Part shown: positions 60,150 through 64,000 of the stretch, piece by piece
Numbering within the stretch: position 1 is the stretch's first letter
Layout of the letters: each line of letters opens with the position of its first letter
Source of the DNA: an uncultured Aeromonadaceae bacterium
GTDB lineage: Bacteria; Pseudomonadota; Gammaproteobacteria; Enterobacterales; Aeromonadaceae
Assembly: GCA_945957385.1 (NCBI GenBank)
Contig: CAMFKP010000003.1
Coordinates: forward strand, 1-64,000
Reading direction: 5' to 3'
DNA length: 64,000 nucleotides
Translations under genes and position numbers: made by a program
The notes under the pieces: generated by a model
Told to the model about the DNA's origin: nothing
The model's database searches: none
What the model saw: the letters and a program-made list of their open reading frames with translations, nothing else

Positions 60150-60590
60150 GTTTGTTGTTCCTTCGTTCGAAGTGCACTTCCTAATGTTGTTGTGACCCGG
60201 TGGCTGGACAGCGTCGTGGCGTGGCGGCCATGCAGCCGTCGCAGGCGCTGCCATCTCCGGGCCGTGTTCTGATGCCGCGGCATCAGGCACTGATTGCAAG
60301 CGAGCAGGCGGGATCGAGACAATCGGCGCAGGGTGGTTTTGTGACCAGCGAGGGGGCGCAAACAGCAAAGTTGCCGCCAGGCTCACGTTTTCGCGGCCAC
60401 ACAGCGGAGCTGCTGGTCCGATGTGTGACTGCGGTGAATACTGGCTCGCGTTGGCATGCCAACGCCGTCACAACTGACCCGGCCGCAGCAGACCTGTGTC
60501 GGGGTGGAGATGGAAAAGAGGGGGCTTGGGGCAGCAGCCAATCCGCTGGCCACATGCCCCAGGGGGTGGTGGCCGTCGGTGGCCACGCCG
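60150..60590. promoter_or_regulatory. amyA upstream region with a 12-bp palindrome
   Basis: 440 bp between the ABC ATPase stop and the amyA start. GAAGTGCACTTC at 60169-60180 is a perfect 12-bp palindrome immediately upstream of the amyA ribosome site (AAGGAA) and could be an operator. No other gene, no clear CRP or MalT site seen. Confidence 0.4.
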
Positions 60591-61355
60591 TTACTGGCGC
60601 ACGGTCTGCAGGAACTGCTGTACGCGCTCGGATTTCGGCCGGGTGAAGAACTCCTCTGGCGGCGCCTGTTCGATCAGCTTGCCTTTCTCCAGAAACACCA
60701 CCTGATCGGAGACGGCGCGGGCAAACTCCATTTCGTGGGTCACCACCACCATGGTGTAGCCCTCCTGGGACAGCTGTTTCATCACCGTCAGCACCTCGCC
60801 GACCCGCTCCGGATCCAGCGCCGAGGTCGGTTCGTCAAACAGCATCACCTCCGGGCTCATCGCCAGCGAACGGGCGATGGCGACGCGCTGCTTCTGGCCG
60901 CCGGAGAGGGTGATGGGGTAGTTGTGCTGCTTCTCCAGCATGCCGACCTTCTCCAGCTGGCGGGTGGCGATCTGGTTGGCCTCGTCACGGTGCAGCTTCT
61001 TGACGTGGATCAGCGCCTCGGTGACGTTCTGGCGCACCGTCAGGTGCGGCCACAGGTTGAAGCTCTGGAACACCATGCCGACGCGCTGCCGCAGCTGCGC
61101 CAGCTGCTTGTTGGCCATCGGTTGCTGGGTATGGTCATCGATGCCGATGCGCTCTGTGCCGATGTAGATGGCGCCGCGATCCGGCTGTTCGAGCCAGTTC
61201 ATGCAGCGCAGCAGCGTCGATTTGCCGGAGCCGGAGGAGCCGAGGATGCTGACCACCTCGCCCTTGTTGACGGTCAGGTTGATGTCGCGCAGCACCTCGA
61301 CGTTATCAAACTGCTTGGAGACCTTGTTTACGGTAATCGCGGGTACGTCAGACAT
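60591..61355 (-). CDS. Polar amino-acid ABC transporter, ATP-binding protein
   Basis: A 254-residue ATPase of the GlnQ/HisP type: Walker A GSSGSGKST (about 39-47), Q-loop FQSFNLWPHL, signature LSGGQKQRVAIARSLA, Walker B VMLFDEPTSALDPE and switch His in VVTHEM. It overlaps the preceding permease gene by 8 bp. It energises the uptake system made by the next three genes. Confidence 0.92.
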   Translation of the reverse strand: MSDVPAITVNKVSKQFDNVEVLRDINLTVNKGEVVSILGSSGSGKSTLLRCMNWLEQPDRGAIYIGTERIGIDDHTQQPMANKQLAQLRQRVGMVFQSFNLWPHLTVRQNVTEALIHVKKLHRDEANQIATRQLEKVGMLEKQHNYPITLSGGQKQRVAIARSLAMSPEVMLFDEPTSALDPERVGEVLTVMKQLSQEGYTMVVVTHEMEFARAVSDQVVFLEKGKLIEQAPPEEFFTRPKSERVQQFLQTVRQ

Positions 61356-62013
61356 GGCTGAATCCTCGTTGCTTGCCGAAGCGGGCCAGGTGCCGGATGC
61401 CGTATTCGATCAGCAGGCTGATGATCCAGTACAGCAGGATGGCGACCAGGAAGGCTTTCATCGGGATGAAGTAGGTGGATTGCACGCTGTTGGCAGCGGC
61501 GGTCACTTCCCGCACCGTGATGATGCACAGGAAGGCGGTGTCCTTGAGGCAGATGATTAGCTGGTTACCCAGCAGCGGCAGGCTGCTCATGATGACGCTG
61601 GGCAGCAGGATGCGCAGGAACACCAGATGGTGGCGGAAGCCGTGGGCCAGCGCCGCCTCGATCAGCCCCTTGGGGATCACCAGCCGCTGGCCGCGCAGGA
61701 TTTCACTGAAGTAGGCGCCGTGGTACAGCGTCAGTGCCAGCAGGCCGGCCGTGTCGGCACTGAGGCGCAGACCGCTCTGCGGCAGGCCGTAGTACAGCAG
61801 GTAGGCCAGGATCAGAAACGGTACGGTGCGCATGGCGTTGATGAACAGCAGTAACCCCTTACGCAGCGGATTGAGCGGCCCTTCCAGTAGGTAGAGCAGT
61901 ACGATACCGAGCAGCAGGCCAAGGACGGCGGCGATGCCGAACAGCTGCAGTGTCTTGAGGAAGCCGGCGATGAAGGTGTCGCGGGCTTGCCAGATGATGG
62001 ACCATTCGTTCAT
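61348..62013 (-). CDS. Polar amino-acid ABC transporter, permease
   Basis: A 221-residue inner-membrane protein with about five helices and the family EAA loop (SEILRGQRLVIPKGLIEAALAHGF, in part) facing the ATPase. It pairs with the second permease encoded upstream. His/Glu/Gln-type TRAP of HisM/GlnP family. Confidence 0.9.
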   Translation of the reverse strand: MNEWSIIWQARDTFIAGFLKTLQLFGIAAVLGLLLGIVLLYLLEGPLNPLRKGLLLFINAMRTVPFLILAYLLYYGLPQSGLRLSADTAGLLALTLYHGAYFSEILRGQRLVIPKGLIEAALAHGFRHHLVFLRILLPSVIMSSLPLLGNQLIICLKDTAFLCIITVREVTAAANSVQSTYFIPMKAFLVAILLYWIISLLIEYGIRHLARFGKQRGFSHV

Positions 62014-62022
62014 GGGCTCTCC

Positions 62023-62664
62023 TTAAACGGCCAGACGGCGCGCCTGACGCTCGGCCAGGCTCTGTGCCTTGACGAGCACGGCGATCATCAGCATGTAGAT
62101 CAGGCCGGCGCCCAGAATCGGGTACAGGGGTTCATAGGTCACCGAGGCGATGCGGTTGGTGACGCGGGTCAGGTCCACCAGGCCGATGATGGCGATGGCC
62201 GGGCTGCCCTTGATCAGGAACGACATCTCGTTGACCAGCGCCGGCAGGCTGACGGTAAACAGCTGCGGCAACATGATGCGGCGGAAGAACACCCACTCGG
62301 TCATGCCAACGGCATGGGCCGCTTCGCGCTGATCGCGAGAGAAGTTGTTCAGCGCCGAACGCCAGATTTCGGCATTGAAGGCGGCGGTATTCAGTGTCAG
62401 CGCCAGGATGGCGGCGACGTTTTTGTTCAGGTTGATGCCGATAGACGGCAGCGACAGGAACAGGAACAGCATCAGGGTCACCAGCGGGGTCGCCCGCGCC
62501 AGGCTAATGTAGAGCGCCAGCAGCTGATCGACGACCGGAATGGCCTGGCGACGGATGATGGCGATAAGCAGACCGGCCGAGACACCGATGATGATGGCTA
62601 TCCCGGAGATCCAGACGGTGGTCCAGGCCCCTTCCAGCAATAACAGCCATGCCTTGAGATCCAT
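62023..62664 (-). CDS. Polar amino-acid ABC transporter, permease
   Basis: A 213-residue inner-membrane protein with about five helices and EAA loop (NAEIWRSALNNFSRDQREAAH, in part). The ATG at 62664 is chosen because AGGAGG precedes it by six bases and the protein then begins MDLKAWLLLLEGAW, like its family; an upstream ATG would add a basic tail of 23 residues. It is 10 bp from the other permease gene. Confidence 0.88.
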   Translation of the reverse strand: MDLKAWLLLLEGAWTTVWISGIAIIIGVSAGLLIAIIRRQAIPVVDQLLALYISLARATPLVTLMLFLFLSLPSIGINLNKNVAAILALTLNTAAFNAEIWRSALNNFSRDQREAAHAVGMTEWVFFRRIMLPQLFTVSLPALVNEMSFLIKGSPAIAIIGLVDLTRVTNRIASVTYEPLYPILGAGLIYMLMIAVLVKAQSLAERQARRLAV

Positions 62665-62771
62665 GGAACGCCTCCTGCGACAGAAAAAGAGGGTGGTCAT
62701 AAACCGGCGGCGGGGTGCGTCCTGCACTGTCATCCGCCGGCAAAGAGCGGGCCGCGGACGGCCCGCATGGA

Positions 62772-63632
62772 TTACTTCAGATTGGCCAGCTTGTGGAACT
62801 GTTCGACCGAAGTGATGGCCCCATCCGGCAGGTTGTCAAACGGCTCGCCGAACCATTTGACCTGCAGCTCGTGCAGCTTGCCGGTCTCTTTGAGGTGCTT
62901 GACGAAGCCGTTGAGGAACGCCAGCAGCTGCGGGTTGTTCTTCGGTACCGGCCAGGAGACAAAACCACCGCCGGAGACGGCTTGGCCCTTCTCGAACACG
63001 TCGCCACGGGTTTTCACCAGATCGTTAACCGAGATGACGGCGTTGATCACGTAGTCCAGGCGACCGTTAGCCAGGTCGGCGTAGGCTTCCGGGTAGGATT
63101 GGTATTCGACCACTTCACCGAGTTTGCCGCCCTTGGCTTCGAGCATCGCCTTGAGCTCGGGCAGGCGGGCCAGCAGGGCGCTGCCGGCCTGCACGCCAAC
63201 TACCTTGCCGCTCAGATCGGCCACGGACTTGATGCGATCATCGCCCTTGCGCTTGACGTAGTAGTGCTGGGCCGAGGCCACCGGGGCAACGAAGTCGAAC
63301 ACGTTCAGGCGCTCGTCGGTGACCAGGGCGCCGGTGATAGCGACGTCATACTGACCGGCAGAGACCGACGCCAGCAGGCCGGTCCACGGCAGTATGCTCT
63401 GGTCGATCTTGAACTTGGTGGCGTAGCTCTTCAGCTCCGCCAGTATGTCCTTGTGGAAACCGTCGGGCTGGCCGTCGGTGATGAAGTTAAACGGTGCATA
63501 GTCGTCTTCGGTTGCTACCTTCAGGGTACCGCGTGCCTCGATCTCTTTCAGATCGGCGGCCTGCGCCGTCAGGGTAACGGTCAGGGCCAGTCCGGCCAGA
63601 ACTGTGGCTATTGCCTTTGCTGCATGTTTCAT
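62772..63632 (-). CDS. Polar amino-acid ABC transporter, periplasmic substrate-binding protein
   Basis: A 286-residue SBP_bac_3 protein: signal peptide ending AQA (about residue 25), then GTLKVATEDDYAPFNF, a family start with ligand-contact aromatic, GFHKDILAEL, DVAITGALVTDERL, VGVQAGSA and VINAVISVNDLV. First gene of the operon. The bound amino acid is not clear. As the divergent gene seems to be a MocR-type regulator, taurine or a related omega-amine is worth testing. Confidence 0.88.
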   Translation of the reverse strand: MKHAAKAIATVLAGLALTVTLTAQAADLKEIEARGTLKVATEDDYAPFNFITDGQPDGFHKDILAELKSYATKFKIDQSILPWTGLLASVSAGQYDVAITGALVTDERLNVFDFVAPVASAQHYYVKRKGDDRIKSVADLSGKVVGVQAGSALLARLPELKAMLEAKGGKLGEVVEYQSYPEAYADLANGRLDYVINAVISVNDLVKTRGDVFEKGQAVSGGGFVSWPVPKNNPQLLAFLNGFVKHLKETGKLHELQVKWFGEPFDNLPDGAITSVEQFHKLANLK

Positions 63633-63920
63633 CTGCTCACCTCACTGTGACGTTCATTCCGGATAACGCAAGCGCTGTGCCAGGTGGCGTTCGCTGCGCT
63701 GAAAACGATGTTTTTCGCCCTCCTTTTCACTTCTAACGGCAATGGCCTGTTAGCGGATAGAGCCAGATTTTCATCGCCGATGGGACAGATGGTCAGGTGA
63801 TGCCTGGCGCGCTGACAACTCGGCGGCATGGCGTTTGCAGCGTGCTAAGCCATGAGGTTGCACCGGATGTCGCAACCGGATGCATTCAGGGCCGCCCCAG
63901 GGCGAGCGGAGGGAAACGGC
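63633..63920. promoter_or_regulatory. Divergent control region between the ABC operon and the regulator
   Basis: 288 bp that must hold promoters for both directions. It includes several T-rich stretches near 63710-63730, but no repeat typical of MocR-family operators is clearly seen. GGAGGG at 63908-63913 is the ribosome site of the regulator gene. Confidence 0.4.
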
Positions 63921-64000
63921 GTGATTGAACAGTGTGTCCTGATCGATTTTTCGGCTGATCGTGGCCTGCAGGAGCAGCTGCGTGAAGGGCTGGTGAGCAT
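63921..64000 (+). CDS. Probable MocR/GntR-family transcriptional regulator, 5' end only
   Basis: A GTG at 63921 with GGAGGG seven bases upstream opens a frame that runs to the window end. It reads IDFSADRGLQEQLREGLVS, which matches the start of a winged-helix GntR domain in MocR-type regulators (PdxR, TauR), where PLxxQLRxxLxxxI precedes the recognition helix. The rest is outside the window. It is divergent from the amino-acid ABC operon and may regulate it. Confidence 0.62.
   Translation, partial: MIEQCVLIDFSADRGLQEQLREGLVS

Overview
The window looks like a chromosomal segment of a gammaproteobacterium. The block rho - trxA - rhlB - gppA, with recQ, ubiK, fre and ubiD beside it, is a typical gammaproteobacterial housekeeping neighbourhood. 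The Vibrio-type attC sites and an alpha-amylase of the Aeromonas kind make Aeromonadales my best guess; this is inferred from gene content only.

Layout. 1-12.7 kb is core genome: uppP (cut by the left edge), a small AbiTii-like gene, recQ, ubiK, fre, ubiD, a YjbR-family gene, a lipoprotein, a D-Ala-D-Ala ligase, rho, trxA, rhlB and gppA. 12.7-13.4 kb is an AT-rich control region with a candidate sigma-54 promoter. 13.4-16.1 kb holds five small secreted PEP-CTERM proteins, the last four of them tandem paralogues. 16.2-39.6 kb is one long plus-strand exopolysaccharide locus of the XrtB/Eps type: EpsL outer-membrane protein, initiating sugar-phosphate transferase, EpsD, EpsE, EpsF, EpsG, exosortase B, EpsI, Wzy- and Wzx-like proteins, modifying enzymes, glycosyltransferases, a membrane-anchored glycosidase, an acyltransferase, and ManC and ManB for GDP-mannose. 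It ends at a strong terminator. 39.6-47.9 kb is a signalling island: a YfiR-like periplasmic protein, a hybrid histidine kinase and a response regulator with GGDEF and EAL domains, divergent from a TonB-dependent receptor. 47.9-51.1 kb holds a class III aminotransferase, a TSUP exporter and a YdfG/IsfD-like reductase, which together could turn taurine into exported isethionate. 51.1-53.8 kb has small genes of unclear role. 54.2-57.8 kb is an AT-rich array of four gene cassettes, each closed by an attC-like site, with no integrase gene visible (a CALIN). 58.2-60.1 kb is a secreted alpha-amylase. 60.6-63.6 kb is a polar amino-acid ABC transporter operon, divergent from the start of a probable MocR-family regulator at the right edge.

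How it fits together. The exopolysaccharide locus and the PEP-CTERM proteins form one surface system: the Eps proteins build and export the polymer, and XrtB should process the PEP-CTERM proteins. Cyclic di-GMP appears at two points. The response regulator can make or break it, and EpsG carries a tandem motif matching the MshEN c-di-GMP receptor, fused to a kinase-like domain with a degenerate P-loop. The cassette array carries candidate defence genes: a class III cyclase-like protein resembling Pycsar cyclases, and a HEPN-type protein.
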